Part shown: one piece after another, positions 9,182-17,669 of the stretch | Position numbering within the stretch: the stretch's first letter is position 1 | Layout of the letters: the number at the start of each line of letters is the position of its first letter | NCBI RefSeq assembly: GCF_000742135.1 | Contig: NZ_KN046818.1 | Coordinates: forward strand, 1,922,841 to 1,986,840 | Length of the DNA: 64,000 nt | From: Klebsiella pneumoniae | GTDB taxonomy: Bacteria; Pseudomonadota; Gammaproteobacteria; Enterobacterales; Enterobacteriaceae | Reading direction: 5' to 3' | Notes under the pieces: generated by a model | The model's database searches: none | The model's input: the letters and a program-made list of their open reading frames with translations, nothing else | What the model was told of the DNA's origin: nothing | Program-made: the position numbers and the translations under genes

Positions 9182-9200
9182 AATGATAACAATTATCATT
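9182..9200. promoter_or_regulatory. Fur box of the FepA-like receptor gene
   Basis: AATGATAACAATTATCATT is a nearly perfect inverted repeat of the Fur type (NATWATNATWATNATTWTN style), about 46 bp upstream of the start codon. It predicts iron-repressed expression. Confidence 0.88.
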
Positions 9201-9407
9201 ACAATGTAACGAGATGAATCTCCATATAATCCTCACAATTACCGCAACTTTTTATGCAGTTGAGAGAAATCGTGAAGAGAGCCTACACAGTGTGGCCGGG
9301 AAGCTGTCAGCGTATGCGCTGAGGTTGTGTGGTTGCAGGGAATGTTTGCCAGTGCAGTAAGCTTATAGGGGGCGAGCGCGGCGCGCGATGGCGCGCCGGC
9401 GGAGGGG

Positions 9408-9947
9408 TTAGTGGTGGTCGTCCTGCGGCATATGACGGTAGATGTAGATCCCGCTCAGCAAGGTAAAGACCAGCGTGAGGGCGGTTAAACCAAAGACCTT
9501 AAAGTTAACCCAGATATTCTGCGGCAGCCAGAAGGCGATATAGATATTGGCCAGCCCGCAGAGAATAAAGAACACCGCCCAGGCCAGGTTAAGTCGCGAC
9601 CAGACCTGCTGCGGCAGGCTCAGCTCTTTACCCAGCATGCGCTGGATCAGCGGCTTTTTCATCACCCACTGGCTGAACAGCAGCGCGCCGGCGAACAGGG
9701 CATAGATCACCGTCACCTTCCATTTAATAAACTCATCATTATGGAAGAAGATGGTTAACCCGCCGAAGACGGCCACCAGCACGAAGGTGATCAGCGCCAT
9801 TTTTTCCACTTTCCGGTAGCGCACCCAGCTGTAGATCAGCACGACGGCGGTCGCCACAATCAGCGCCGTGGTGGCGGCGTAGATATCGTAAAGCTTATAA
9901 AAGGCAAAGAAGACCACCAGCGGTAAAAAATCCAGAAACTGCTTCAT
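9408..9947 (-). CDS. yciB: Inner membrane-spanning protein YciB (septation protein A family)
   Basis: A 179-residue polytopic membrane protein matching YciB/IspA. About five hydrophobic helices begin with [30 protein letters not shown] and include [21 protein letters not shown] and [26 protein letters not shown]. The E. coli protein influences envelope and septum integrity and interacts with elongation and division proteins. It ends in a His-rich DDHH tail. It follows yciC by 54 bp with an intervening hairpin, consistent with a yciC-yciB operon. Confidence 0.94.
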   Translation of the reverse strand: MKQFLDFLPLVVFFAFYKLYDIYAATTALIVATAVVLIYSWVRYRKVEKMALITFVLVAVFGGLTIFFHNDEFIKWKVTVIYALFAGALLFSQWVMKKPLIQRMLGKELSLPQQVWSRLNLAWAVFFILCGLANIYIAFWLPQNIWVNFKVFGLTALTLVFTLLSGIYIYRHMPQDDHH

Positions 9948-9970
9948 ACATCGATCCCGTCTTTCAGGAC

Positions 9971-9992
9971 GGACCGGGGAAGGCCCCGGTCC
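9971..9992 (-). other. Intergenic hairpin between yciC and yciB
   Basis: GGACCGGGG (9971-9979) pairs perfectly with CCCCGGTCC (9984-9992). No U-run follows on the minus strand, so it more likely stabilises or processes the yciC-yciB message than terminates it. Confidence 0.45.
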
Positions 9993-10001
9993 TGGTTAAA
10001 A

Positions 10002-10745
10002 TTAGCTGCGGATAAGCATATACACGCGGAATAAATAGATCAGCAACAGGGCGGAAATCAGGTTGCTGATGGTATTAATCACCACCGCGCCGACGTTTGG
10101 CGTCAGGGCGGCAAAGCTGGAAGCAAACAGTAACAGCAGGGTTTTCGCCACCAGCCAACCGATAATAGCCGGCGCCACCAGCCGCAGATTGGCCCACGCC
10201 AGGCGCATGCTGCTGCGCATGGCGCCGAGGATGCCCATTTTGTCCTGTACCAGCATGATCGGCGCAAAGGCCAGCACGATGGCCAGCAGCACGCCGGGCA
10301 CCAGCACCAGCATCATCCCCATCTGCACCAGGAAGGTGGTGAACAGGATCAGCAGCAGCAGCTTGGGCAGCACCGGCGCCGAGGCGCCGATGGCGCGCAG
10401 GGCGCTAACGCGATGACCGGCGGAGACCAGCTGGATCAGCAGCAGGACGCCGCCGACGAGGATCGCATTACCTACCAGACCCGAGAAGGTTGATGCCGCC
10501 GAGGCGCGCAGCAGAACCTGCTGCTGCTCCGGCGTCATGTTCTGCACCAGCTCGAAAAGCCCGGCGCTACCGGCGAGGTTATCGCCTTCGCTGAGTATCG
10601 ACAGCTGCTCGTCGCTGGGTGAAAAGGCATGGCCAAGTACTACCGTAATAAACGCGCACAACAGCGCAATCAGTAAAATAGTAATGAACTGATTACGAAA
10701 AAAATTCCCAGTGTCACGGTAGACGGACTTCGCCGTGATAGACAT
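10002..10745 (-). CDS. yciC: UPF0259 family membrane protein YciC
   Basis: A 247-residue polytopic inner-membrane protein matching YciC. It begins [20 protein letters not shown] and has about six hydrophobic spans, among them [34 protein letters not shown] and [20 protein letters not shown]. Its function is not established. The ATG at 10743-10745 follows CAAGGAGAATG. The first upstream gene on the same strand, encoding the Cys-cluster protein, ends only 25 bp away, so the two may be co-transcribed. Confidence 0.92.
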   Translation of the reverse strand: MSITAKSVYRDTGNFFRNQFITILLIALLCAFITVVLGHAFSPSDEQLSILSEGDNLAGSAGLFELVQNMTPEQQQVLLRASAASTFSGLVGNAILVGGVLLLIQLVSAGHRVSALRAIGASAPVLPKLLLLILFTTFLVQMGMMLVLVPGVLLAIVLAFAPIMLVQDKMGILGAMRSSMRLAWANLRLVAPAIIGWLVAKTLLLLFASSFAALTPNVGAVVINTISNLISALLLIYLFRVYMLIRS

Positions 10746-10770
10746 GCATTCTCCTTGAGTGTCGCAGGTG

Positions 10771-11184
10771 TTAACTAGCCGGCGATTGTACCGCAAATCG
10801 TTCCGTCGTAGCACTCTCTGCGCCGGTCAGGGCAGGTATATCTTTGTAAAGAGGCCGCAATGGTGGCAGGCCGTAGCGCGCCCGCGCCCGGTTGCAGGCA
10901 TCGTTTTCCTCGCTATTTTCCCCGGACATGGCGAATTCGCGACACGGCGAAGGCCGGTTTTCATAAATAGTGCAGTGAACGGCGTCGCCGATATCGCCAG
11001 ACAGGGCCGCGCAGCGGCTCTGGCGCTGATTGGTGCCGCTCATGCAGCGCAGGAAAGGGGTCAGCGGTTCGGTCAGCGCGGAGGGCACCAGGCCGCCCGC
11101 GTCGTCGGCTTCCGCCCAGTAGAAAGAGACTCGAAAATACGCACAACAGGCACCGCACGTCATGCACGGGTTGATTTCACTCAT
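10771..11184 (-). CDS. YkgJ family cysteine-cluster protein (putative zinc/iron-chelating domain)
   Basis: A 137-residue soluble protein with the CxxCxxCC cluster (CMTCGACC, residues 7-14), further cysteines at CMSG, CAAL and CTIY, the family motif RPSPCREF, and a last Cys in [16 protein letters not shown]. This eight-cysteine pattern is typical of the CxxCxxCC/YkgJ family annotated as Fe-S or zinc chelating; no member has a settled function. It lies directly upstream of yciC in the same orientation and is divergent from ompW. The start ATG follows AGGTGTAATT. Confidence 0.85.
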   Translation of the reverse strand: MSEINPCMTCGACCAYFRVSFYWAEADDAGGLVPSALTEPLTPFLRCMSGTNQRQSRCAALSGDIGDAVHCTIYENRPSPCREFAMSGENSEENDACNRARARYGLPPLRPLYKDIPALTGAESATTERFAVQSPAS

Positions 11185-11337
11185 AATTACACCTGAAAAA
11201 AACGCATCAACACAGATTGTCGGCAGTTAACTTATCCAGCCGCCTCAGCGTCGGCAAGAGGGGCAGAAATAAATTTTTGCGCGAAAAGTGAAAATTGATG
11301 TGCGAACAATTCAAGGCATTGCGATCGGTAGCGAAAA

Positions 11338-11351
11338 TTAATCTGGATCAA
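11338..11351. promoter_or_regulatory. Possible FNR site upstream of ompW
   Basis: TTAATCTGGATCAA differs from the FNR consensus TTGAT-N4-ATCAA at one position and lies about 105 bp upstream of the ompW start codon. FNR activation of ompW is known in E. coli. No transcription start could be placed. Confidence 0.42.
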
Positions 11352-11453
11352 TAAATGTTAAATCTGAGGACTTAGTGTGATCTAAAACAGATCAAACGTA
11401 ACTCGTTATAGGTATATTTGGCCGCGCTGAAAAACCATAATGAGGAAGTGGAT

Positions 11454-12092
11454 ATGAAGAAGTTAGCAGCGGCGGCATTGATTCTTGGCACGCTTTCTAC
11501 CGGCAGCGTCTGGGCGCATGAGGCGGGTGAGTTTTTCATTCGTGCCGGGACCGCCACCGTCCGACCGACGGAGGGCTCTGACAATGTGTTAGGCAGCCTT
11601 GGCAGTTTCAACGTCAGTAACAATACCCAGCTGGGTTTAACCTTTACCTATATGGCGACCGATAACATTGGCGTGGAGTTGCTTGCCGCGACGCCGTTCC
11701 GCCATAAGGTCGGCACCGGGCCAACCGGGACTATCGCCACCGTCCATCAGCTGCCGCCCACCCTGATGGCGCAGTGGTACTTTGGCGATGCGCAAAGCAA
11801 GGTGCGCCCGTACGTGGGGGCCGGTATCAACTACACCACCTTCTTTAATGAAGACTTTAACGACACCGGCAAGGCGGCCGGGCTTTCCGATCTGAGCCTG
11901 AAGGACTCCTGGGGCGCGGCGGGGCAGGTCGGCCTAGATTATCTGATTAACCGCGACTGGCTGCTGAATATGTCGGTGTGGTACATGGATATCGATACCG
12001 ATGTGAAATTCAAAGCCGGCGGCGTGGACCAGAAAGTCAGCACCCGTCTGGATCCGTGGGTGTTTATGTTCTCCGCAGGCTATCGGTTCTAA
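11454..12092 (+). CDS. ompW: Outer membrane protein OmpW
   Basis: A 212-residue outer-membrane protein with a signal peptide MKKLAAAALILGTLSTGSVWA at 1-21 and mature start HEAGEF. It has the eight-stranded OmpW barrel pattern, including NNTQLGLTFTYM, LPPTLMAQWYF and VRPYVGAGINYTTFF, and ends in a C-terminal Phe (FMFSAGYRF). OmpW forms a narrow hydrophobic channel implicated in small-molecule uptake and envelope stress responses. The ATG at 11454 follows TGAGGAAGTG. It is monocistronic, divergent from the YkgJ-family gene and convergent with ybiX. Confidence 0.96.
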   Translation: MKKLAAAALILGTLSTGSVWAHEAGEFFIRAGTATVRPTEGSDNVLGSLGSFNVSNNTQLGLTFTYMATDNIGVELLAATPFRHKVGTGPTGTIATVHQLPPTLMAQWYFGDAQSKVRPYVGAGINYTTFFNEDFNDTGKAAGLSDLSLKDSWGAAGQVGLDYLINRDWLLNMSVWYMDIDTDVKFKAGGVDQKVSTRLDPWVFMFSAGYRF

Positions 12093-12103
12093 ATTCTTCT
12101 GTA

Positions 12104-12126
12104 AACTGGCCAACGGATGGCCAGTT
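12104..12126. terminator. Hairpin between convergent ompW and ybiX
   Basis: AACTGGCCA (12104-12112) pairs with TGGCCAGTT (12118-12126), 12 bp past the ompW stop. There is a weak T-tract afterwards. Confidence 0.55.
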
Positions 12127-12176
12127 CATTGTCTCGTCACACCTGTCTGCCGCAAGCCTCTGCCATCAACAGCGGA

Positions 12177-12854
12177 TCACACTTCCGTCCACTGGCGCAG
12201 CAGGTTGTGATACATGTTGAGCAGGGAGAGGACCTCTTCTCCGTCGCCAAAGCGGGCCTTCAGAGACTGGATGGTGCGGTCCAGGTCGTAAAGCATCGCA
12301 CGCTGCTTATCGTCGCGGACCATCGACTGGATCCACAGGAAAGAGGCCTGGCGTACGCCGCGGGTGACCGGGGTGACGCAGTGCAGGCTGCTGGCGGGAT
12401 AGAGCACCAGATGCCCGGCCGGGAGCTTCACCCGATGTTGGCCATAGGTGTCTTCAATCACCAGTTCGCCACCCTCATAGCTCTCCGGATCGCAAAGGAA
12501 CAGCGTCGCTGACAGATCAGTGCGCATCCAGCCCGCCTCGCCGTTCTGGCGAACGGCGCCATCGACGTGAAAACCATAGGTCTCCCCTGGCCCATAGCGG
12601 TTAAACAACGGCGCGGAAATCGTCCGCGGCAGCGCGGCGGAAAAAAACTGCGGATGGCCGCGCAGCATATCGAGCACAGCGGCCTGCAGGCGGGCATACA
12701 GCGGCGTTCGGGTATCGATCTGCTGGTTCTGTTTGACGGCCGCCCCCTGGCTACCCACCGTAACCCGCCCGTCGACCCACTCGGCCTGCGCCAGCTGCCG
12801 GGTAAATTCCGCCACCTGGTCTGTCGATAGCACGTCAGGAATGTGATACATCAT
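12177..12854 (-). CDS. ybiX: PKHD-type Fe(II)/2-oxoglutarate-dependent hydroxylase YbiX (PiuC family)
   Basis: A 225-residue protein matching YbiX throughout. The 2-His-1-carboxylate iron site is visible as His96 and Asp98 (HVDG) with a distal His158 (SSLHCV); Arg168 in RGVRQASF is the predicted 2-oxoglutarate ligand. Family members are annotated as PKHD hydroxylases. PiuC is repeatedly found beside catecholate siderophore receptors, though its substrate is unknown. It lies 48 bp downstream of fiu on the same strand, so the two form an iron-regulated operon, as in E. coli. Confidence 0.93.
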   Translation of the reverse strand: MMYHIPDVLSTDQVAEFTRQLAQAEWVDGRVTVGSQGAAVKQNQQIDTRTPLYARLQAAVLDMLRGHPQFFSAALPRTISAPLFNRYGPGETYGFHVDGAVRQNGEAGWMRTDLSATLFLCDPESYEGGELVIEDTYGQHRVKLPAGHLVLYPASSLHCVTPVTRGVRQASFLWIQSMVRDDKQRAMLYDLDRTIQSLKARFGDGEEVLSLLNMYHNLLRQWTEV

Positions 12855-12902
12855 CGCGGTGTTCTCTCTAAAAGGTGGGGCGCAACGGCCCCACGCGCAG
12901 AC

Positions 12903-15188
12903 TCAGAAATGGACGTTCGCCGTCAGCATAAAGGTCCGGGGTTCGCCCGGATGATAGCGATAGCCGCTCTTGTTGATGGAGGCCACGTAATCGGTATCAA
13001 ACAGGTTATACATATTGAGCTGCAGATCGAGGTTGCTGTTGACCCGATAGCCCAGTTTGGCGTCGGCAACCCAGTAGCCCTCGGTGTGATCCGGGGTACC
13101 GACCGCACCATCGCTGCCCCGGCGCAGGCTTCCGACATAGCGCACACCGCCGCCGACGGACAGATCGCTGGTGGCCTGATACTGCGTCCACAGCGTAAAG
13201 GCATGTTTCGGGGTGTAGGCCAGGGCGGAAGATCCATCCTGCGCTACGTTCTGTCCCTCCGTCACTGTCGCATGCTGCTGAGTGTAGCCGGCGATAATCG
13301 TCCAGTCCGGGGTCAGGTTTCCGGTCGCGGAGAGTTCATACCCCTCCACGCGCTTTTTGCCGTACTGCGACCAGGTTCCGTCATCGTTGGCGGCCACTTC
13401 GTTTTCAATATCGGTGCGGAATAACGCCGCGCTGAGCAACAGACGGTTGTCGAAGATTTGCCACTTGGTGCCCAGCTCGCTGGATTTCGCCTTCTGCGGC
13501 TTAAAGTCGGTCCGGTTAGCGCTGTTGCCGCTGCCGCTGGCGGCCAGGGCGAAGCTGCTGCCTCCCGGCGGCTGCTGTGAGATGGCGTAGTTGACGTAGA
13601 CATTGCCCTGCTCGGTTAAGCGGTACAGCGCCCCGGCTTTCCAGTTAACAAGATTGCCGGATTTAGCGGTATCGACAGTGGTGACCGGGCTGCCGGTCGA
13701 CTGTCCGGGCGGGCAGGCGATAGCCCCGCGTCCGCTGCCGCCGCAGGCGGTGGCGCTGTCATATTTGGTATGGTAATTGTCGAGACGCAGCCCGCCGTTG
13801 ATCTCAATCCGCTCGGTCAGCGTCAGCGTATCGAAGGCATAAATCCCGAAGGTATCGGTCTGGCCGTTGGCGTTCGCCCCGTTTCTGTCCAGCCCGCCAA
13901 TCGACAGGTTGCTCACCGGATGGTAGAGATTCACCGCCGGCGCGGTCCTGGCGTTAACGCCATAGTTGGTCTGGTTTTCCCGGGTAAACTCCACGCCGGC
14001 GCTGACGTCATGGCCTATCGAGCCAGTATCGAAGGTCGAGGTGATATTGGTCTGGTTGGTCAGAATGCGGTTGCTGACATCTTTGGTATTAACCAGACGC
14101 GACCAGCTCCAGGTGTTGACGTCATTGATATCGGGGGCGGTGATATTGTTCGCGCCGCCCATCACCGCGGTCAAAAGATACTCCTGTTTCACTCGCGACC
14201 AGCGGGTGGTATTGCGCACGGTGGTATTCTCCGTCAGATCGTGTTCGAAGCGCAGGGTACCGCTGTCGGTAGTAGATTTATCGTAATCGGAGTCGGTGCC
14301 ATAGAAATTGCTGGTATCGACCTTCCCGGCGGAGTTGAGTGCGGCATACTTCGGCGAAGGCGCCGAATAGCCCGGCAGGCCGACGGTAGGGATCCCGCCA
14401 TCCGGGGTGTTGTTCTGCCGGACGTGCAGATAGTTCAGATACAGACGAGTTGGGGTATCAAGGCCGAAGGCCAGCGACGGTGCGATGCCATAGCGTTCGT
14501 TTTCAATGCGGTCCCGACCAGCGTCATGGGTTTTTTCCCCCATCAGGTTCAGACGGAACGCAGCGTTGTCGCTAAACGCCTGGTTCAGGTCGAGAGTGCC
14601 CCGGCGCGACCAGGCGCTGCCGATGCTGGCCGAGCCGTCGATCCCGGAGTCAAGGCGCGGCTGCTTGCTGATCATATTGATCGAGCCGGAGGGCGCGCTG
14701 CGGCCATAGTCCGTGCCGGCGGGCCCTTTGATGACTTCCACCTGCTGGGTATTGAAGGTATCGCGCGTCACGCTGCCGATGTCGCGAATGCCGTCCACAT
14801 AGATGCTGTTAGAGGTATCCACGCCGCGCATAAAGATGGCATCCCCGGTGGTTGAGCTGCCATTCTCCCCGGCATAAAACGCCCCCACGCCGGGAACGTT
14901 TTTGAGGGCGTCAGTCAGGTTGGTGACGCCCTGATCTTTAATCACCTGTTCCGGGATCACGGTGATGGTGCGGGTGGTATCGACCAGCGGTTTATTGAAC
15001 TTGGGATCGGCGGAAGCGCCGGGGGAGTAGAGTGAAGGCGGAGCGGCTTCCACTACCAGCGTCTCTTCACTATTTTTGACCGAATTTTCCGCTGCGATGC
15101 CTGCTGCCGGCGAGGCTCCCAGACATAGACCTGTAAACAATGCCAATGAGTTGAAACTGCCGAAAGGCAGAGAAGCGTTTTTTTCCAT
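12903..15188 (-). CDS. fiu: Catecholate siderophore receptor Fiu
   Basis: A 761-residue TonB-dependent outer-membrane receptor nearly collinear with E. coli Fiu. It has a signal peptide at about 1-33, TonB box EETLVVEA (41-48), plug motifs NLTDALKNVPGVGAF, RDTFNTQQVEVIKGPAG and GSINMISKQPR, and the conserved extracellular ATACGGSGRGAI loop. The C-terminus is FMLTANVHF. Fiu imports monomeric catecholates and linear enterobactin breakdown products, and is an entry route for catechol-conjugated beta-lactams. The ATG at 15186-15188 gives the family length. A Fur-type site lies at 15291-15309. Confidence 0.95.
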   Translation of the reverse strand: MEKNASLPFGSFNSLALFTGLCLGASPAAGIAAENSVKNSEETLVVEAAPPSLYSPGASADPKFNKPLVDTTRTITVIPEQVIKDQGVTNLTDALKNVPGVGAFYAGENGSSTTGDAIFMRGVDTSNSIYVDGIRDIGSVTRDTFNTQQVEVIKGPAGTDYGRSAPSGSINMISKQPRLDSGIDGSASIGSAWSRRGTLDLNQAFSDNAAFRLNLMGEKTHDAGRDRIENERYGIAPSLAFGLDTPTRLYLNYLHVRQNNTPDGGIPTVGLPGYSAPSPKYAALNSAGKVDTSNFYGTDSDYDKSTTDSGTLRFEHDLTENTTVRNTTRWSRVKQEYLLTAVMGGANNITAPDINDVNTWSWSRLVNTKDVSNRILTNQTNITSTFDTGSIGHDVSAGVEFTRENQTNYGVNARTAPAVNLYHPVSNLSIGGLDRNGANANGQTDTFGIYAFDTLTLTERIEINGGLRLDNYHTKYDSATACGGSGRGAIACPPGQSTGSPVTTVDTAKSGNLVNWKAGALYRLTEQGNVYVNYAISQQPPGGSSFALAASGSGNSANRTDFKPQKAKSSELGTKWQIFDNRLLLSAALFRTDIENEVAANDDGTWSQYGKKRVEGYELSATGNLTPDWTIIAGYTQQHATVTEGQNVAQDGSSALAYTPKHAFTLWTQYQATSDLSVGGGVRYVGSLRRGSDGAVGTPDHTEGYWVADAKLGYRVNSNLDLQLNMYNLFDTDYVASINKSGYRYHPGEPRTFMLTANVHF

Positions 15189-15497
15189 GATAAATGCAGG
15201 CTTATTTTTTGTTATGAGCACATATCACACCGCGCAAAAGCGACGTTATTCGTCGTCTGGCTTGCGCTGACCCGGTGTGATTCTATAAATGATAAAAAGA
15301 ATAGTTATCATTTGCCTTAATATTTACATAGAATAGTTGACCTTAAAACAACTTTCTTCACTTCGATTTACATAATTCACATTTTTTGAACGATAAAGCG
15401 GAAATATAGGGAATGTGCTGCAGAATAAGGTCGGTAGCAAGCCGCGCCGGGCGGGGTTAACTTCCGGGCGGCCATATGATGGTTGTTCCGGCACGGA
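15189..15497. other. Intergenic region between fiu and the SDR gene, with Fur site
   Basis: About 310 bp upstream of fiu. It holds the Fur-type box at 15291-15309 in an AT-rich promoter stretch, and beyond 15420 the 3' flank of the SDR gene. No further gene or clear terminator was seen. Confidence 0.6.
15291..15309. promoter_or_regulatory. Fur-type box upstream of fiu
   Basis: GATAAAAAGAATAGTTATC matches the classical 19-bp Fur consensus GATAATGATAATCATTATC at about 14 positions, with both outer arms intact (GATAA and TTATC). It lies about 100 bp upstream of the fiu start. Confidence 0.72.
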
Positions 15498-16205
15498 TCA
15501 CCAGGGCACGGTACGGCCCTGGTAATCGAGATACTCCAGTCCCGGACGTTGCCGTTTGTCGAGCAGGACGTTCACCAGGCGTGGGATCGTCTCTTCGATG
15601 GTCAGCGGGGCATCTGCCCCGCCGAGCTCGGTGCGGATCCATCCCGGGGCCATCACCACCAGCGGATGGGAGGCCGAGGTGGGGCGAGCGGCAAAGCTGC
15701 GCATAAACATATTCAGCGCAGCTTTACTCCCGCGGTAGAGTTCCCGCTGGCCGGTAAGGTTATTGGTCAGACTCCCCTGGCCAGAGGACATCACGCCGAG
15801 CAGCCCCTGCGGTTTAACGGCCTGCTGCAGGCGCTCGATAACCCGCATCGGCGCCAGGGCATTGGTGAGCATCACCTGGTAAAACTCCTCGGTGGAGACG
15901 TCGCCAATGGTCTGCGATGGGTCACGATTGGTGGTACCGGCGTTGACAAACAGCATATCGAGGCTTGCCGGGGGAAGCGTCGCCTGCAGCGCGGCCAGCT
16001 GGGCTTCATCGCGAATGTCGAGCGTCGCCAGGCGTAGCCGCAGGGGATGCGTCTTGGCCAGGTCGTGGAGCGGCGTGTGGGATGATAAATCGCGCACGGT
16101 GCCGATGACCTCCCAGCCGTGCTGGAGGAACGTCGCCGCCATAGCATGGCCAAGGCCGCGCGAGGCGCCGACGATGAGGATAGTGTTGTGCTGATCGGAT
16201 TTCAT
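15498..16205 (-). CDS. SDR family NAD(P)-dependent oxidoreductase
   Basis: A 235-residue short-chain dehydrogenase with GASRGLG at 13-19, VNAG near 88-90, Ser140/141, and catalytic Tyr157 and Lys161 in YRGSKAALN. The APGWIRTELGG segment after the active site resembles the C-factor-like/YdfG-type SDR group. The substrate cannot be deduced. The ATG at 16203-16205 follows AGCGAGAGACATC. It is divergent from a LysR-type regulator remnant, a typical regulator/target layout, so its original regulator has probably been lost. Confidence 0.85.
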   Translation of the reverse strand: MKSDQHNTILIVGASRGLGHAMAATFLQHGWEVIGTVRDLSSHTPLHDLAKTHPLRLRLATLDIRDEAQLAALQATLPPASLDMLFVNAGTTNRDPSQTIGDVSTEEFYQVMLTNALAPMRVIERLQQAVKPQGLLGVMSSGQGSLTNNLTGQRELYRGSKAALNMFMRSFAARPTSASHPLVVMAPGWIRTELGGADAPLTIEETIPRLVNVLLDKRQRPGLEYLDYQGRTVPW

Positions 16206-16323
16206 GATGTCTCTCGCTGCAGAAAGGAGGTCTTCACTATAATCAGGCCCGAGATCGGGCGGAAGACGCCGCCAGTGCACTCATATCTTGCAGCAAACGC
16301 CCTGTCTGGCGACTGGAGCGATA

Positions 16324-16478
16324 ATGAACGATCCCGATTTTAATTTGCTGGCGGCTCTCGATCCGCTGCCGGTCAGTACCGAGGTGATTACGGTTTCGCA
16401 GGCGTGGCATCCGCGTCTGGAGCAGGCCCCGGCCACCGCTGGCTGCGGCAGCGGGTGCGTGAGGTGTGTCGCGAGTAA
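16324..16478 (+). pseudogene. LysR-family regulator remnant (large internal deletion plus frameshift)
   Basis: The first 13 codons, MNDPDFNLLAALD, are a characteristic LysR-family N-terminus. They run directly into LPVSTEVITVSQAWHPRLEQ, which looks like the C-terminus of the same family. After LEQ the frame shifts by one base, and the alternate frame reads GHRWLRQRVREVCRE then TAA (16476-16478), again a normal LysR tail. About 250 residues (HTH helix and effector domain) are therefore missing, and the ending is out of frame. It is divergent from the SDR gene, which it presumably once regulated. The intact length of such regulators is about 300 residues. Confidence 0.78.
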
Positions 16479-16483
16479 AAAAA

Positions 16484-16501
16484 GCCCGCACAAGTGCGGG
16501 C
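16484..16501 (-). terminator. Rho-independent terminator downstream of the quinone oxidoreductase gene
   Basis: GCCCGCAC pairs with GTGCGGGC around a two-base loop. On the minus strand it is followed by seven U (16483 down to 16477). It ends leftward transcription from the oxidoreductase gene and overlaps the 3' end of the LysR remnant. Confidence 0.8.
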
Positions 16502-16631
16502 AAAAATACTGGAAGCAATGTGAGCAATGTCGTACTGAATACCTGAGTGATTTACTCAACTATTCAGTGGTGAGAAAGATAATATTTCTCATTTAAGATA
16601 TCAACCCCATCTTTTGTGCGGAAGCGATTTT

Positions 16632-17579
16632 TTATCCGAGGGTGAAAACCGTGCGCTTTTGGCTGTCGTCCTGCGGCCAGGCCGCCGCGATCTCCTGCAG
16701 CGGCCGCGGGGTGGTGGCGATGGTCAATTTCCCCGGCACCGCCGCCTGCAGCATTTCACCGGTCGCCGCCAGCAGTTGCGATACCGACAGGCTACCGATC
16801 CCGCTGCCCATCAGCAGGAGCGGGGCGGAACGCAGCACTGCGCCATTTAACGCGATATCGGCGCCAGCCAGGGAACCCACCTGCACATAGCGCACCGGAC
16901 TGCCGGCAGGGGTATATTTCGCCAGTGCTGGCAATAATAATTCCGCGCTGTGTCCCCACAGGTAATCGATGACCACATCGATCTGCGCGGCGCTGACCGC
17001 TGAAAATTGCCCGCTCAAGGTTTTATCATCAGCGGTTAACTGAATACACTCATCGGCGTCCAGCGCCGCGAGCGACTGCGCATTGCGCCCGGTTGCAATG
17101 ATTTTTTTCGCCCCCAGATAGCGGGCAATCTGTACCGCCAACTGACCGGCGCTGCCGGTGGCGCCATTAATCAGCACCGTTTCGCCGGCCTGAAGCTGGG
17201 CGCGTGTCACCAGCGATGCCCACGCGGACATACCGGGGTTGGCCATCGCCGCCGCCTGGATATCATCGAGCGCATCCGGCAGCGGCAGACAATTCTGCAG
17301 GGCGACCGGCGCTCGCTGCGCCATACTGCCGAAGGGGGCGGTGGGGAAGGCGAAGTAGACGCGCTGGCCCTGAGGTGTGGTGCCGACGCCATCGATACCG
17401 GGCACAAAGGGCAGATTGCCGTCGAAGCTGTAATGGCGTCCGGATGCCCGGGCCTTAACCACATGGCTTATCGCGGCGGTGCGGACGTCAATGAGCGTCT
17501 GGCCGGGCGCGGGCTGCGGGTCGATAAAATCGGCCCAAACCGGGCCTTCTGCGAGATCAAAAACCACGGCTGCTTTCAT
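16632..17579 (-). CDS. Zinc-independent quinone oxidoreductase/alcohol dehydrogenase (MDR family)
   Basis: A 315-residue medium-chain dehydrogenase/reductase. The GroES-like domain occupies about 1-120 and includes FVPGIDGVGTTPQGQRVYF. The Rossmann domain contains the nucleotide-binding motif INGATGSAGQLAVQIARYLGA starting near residue 137. The Cys/His zinc ligands of true alcohol dehydrogenases are not apparent, so an NADPH:quinone or enone reductase role is more likely. It is divergent from a MarR-type regulator across two palindromic operator-like sites, which makes it the probable regulated target. Confidence 0.85.
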   Translation of the reverse strand: MKAAVVFDLAEGPVWADFIDPQPAPGQTLIDVRTAAISHVVKARASGRHYSFDGNLPFVPGIDGVGTTPQGQRVYFAFPTAPFGSMAQRAPVALQNCLPLPDALDDIQAAAMANPGMSAWASLVTRAQLQAGETVLINGATGSAGQLAVQIARYLGAKKIIATGRNAQSLAALDADECIQLTADDKTLSGQFSAVSAAQIDVVIDYLWGHSAELLLPALAKYTPAGSPVRYVQVGSLAGADIALNGAVLRSAPLLLMGSGIGSLSVSQLLAATGEMLQAAVPGKLTIATTPRPLQEIAAAWPQDDSQKRTVFTLG

Positions 17580-17600
17580 AAATTATCTCCTGTCGGGAAT

Positions 17601-17619
17601 TATGTGTACAATACACATA
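17601..17619. promoter_or_regulatory. MarR-type operator candidate 1
   Basis: TATGTGTACAATACACATA is a perfect inverted repeat with 8-bp arms and a 3-bp spacer, located between the divergent quinone oxidoreductase and marR-like genes. Confidence 0.7.
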
Positions 17620-17650
17620 TTGTTTTGCAGCACTATACGCGGAAAATTAA

Positions 17651-17669
17651 TATATGCAAGATGCACATA
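17651..17669. promoter_or_regulatory. MarR-type operator candidate 2, overlapping the regulator's start codon
   Basis: TATATGCAAGATGCACATA has the same 8-3-8 geometry with 7 of 8 arm pairs matching. Its centre is 50 bp from that of candidate 1, about five helical turns. It covers the ATG at 17654-17656. Confidence 0.5.

Noticed and set aside
9360-9405. GC-rich repeat GCGCGCGATGGCGCGCC as a terminator of yciB
   Set aside because: A short self-complementary run without a U-tract in either direction; too weak to call.
11370-11400. TGTGATCTAAAACAGATCA as a CRP site for ompW
   Set aside because: Only one half matches TGTGA; the second half is not TCACA. The nearby FNR-like site is a better candidate.
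13770-14855. 361-codon open frame on the plus strand
   Set aside because: It is antisense to fiu in a GC-rich gene whose opposite strand stays open. The translation has no recognisable relatives, and the fiu frame explains the sequence completely.
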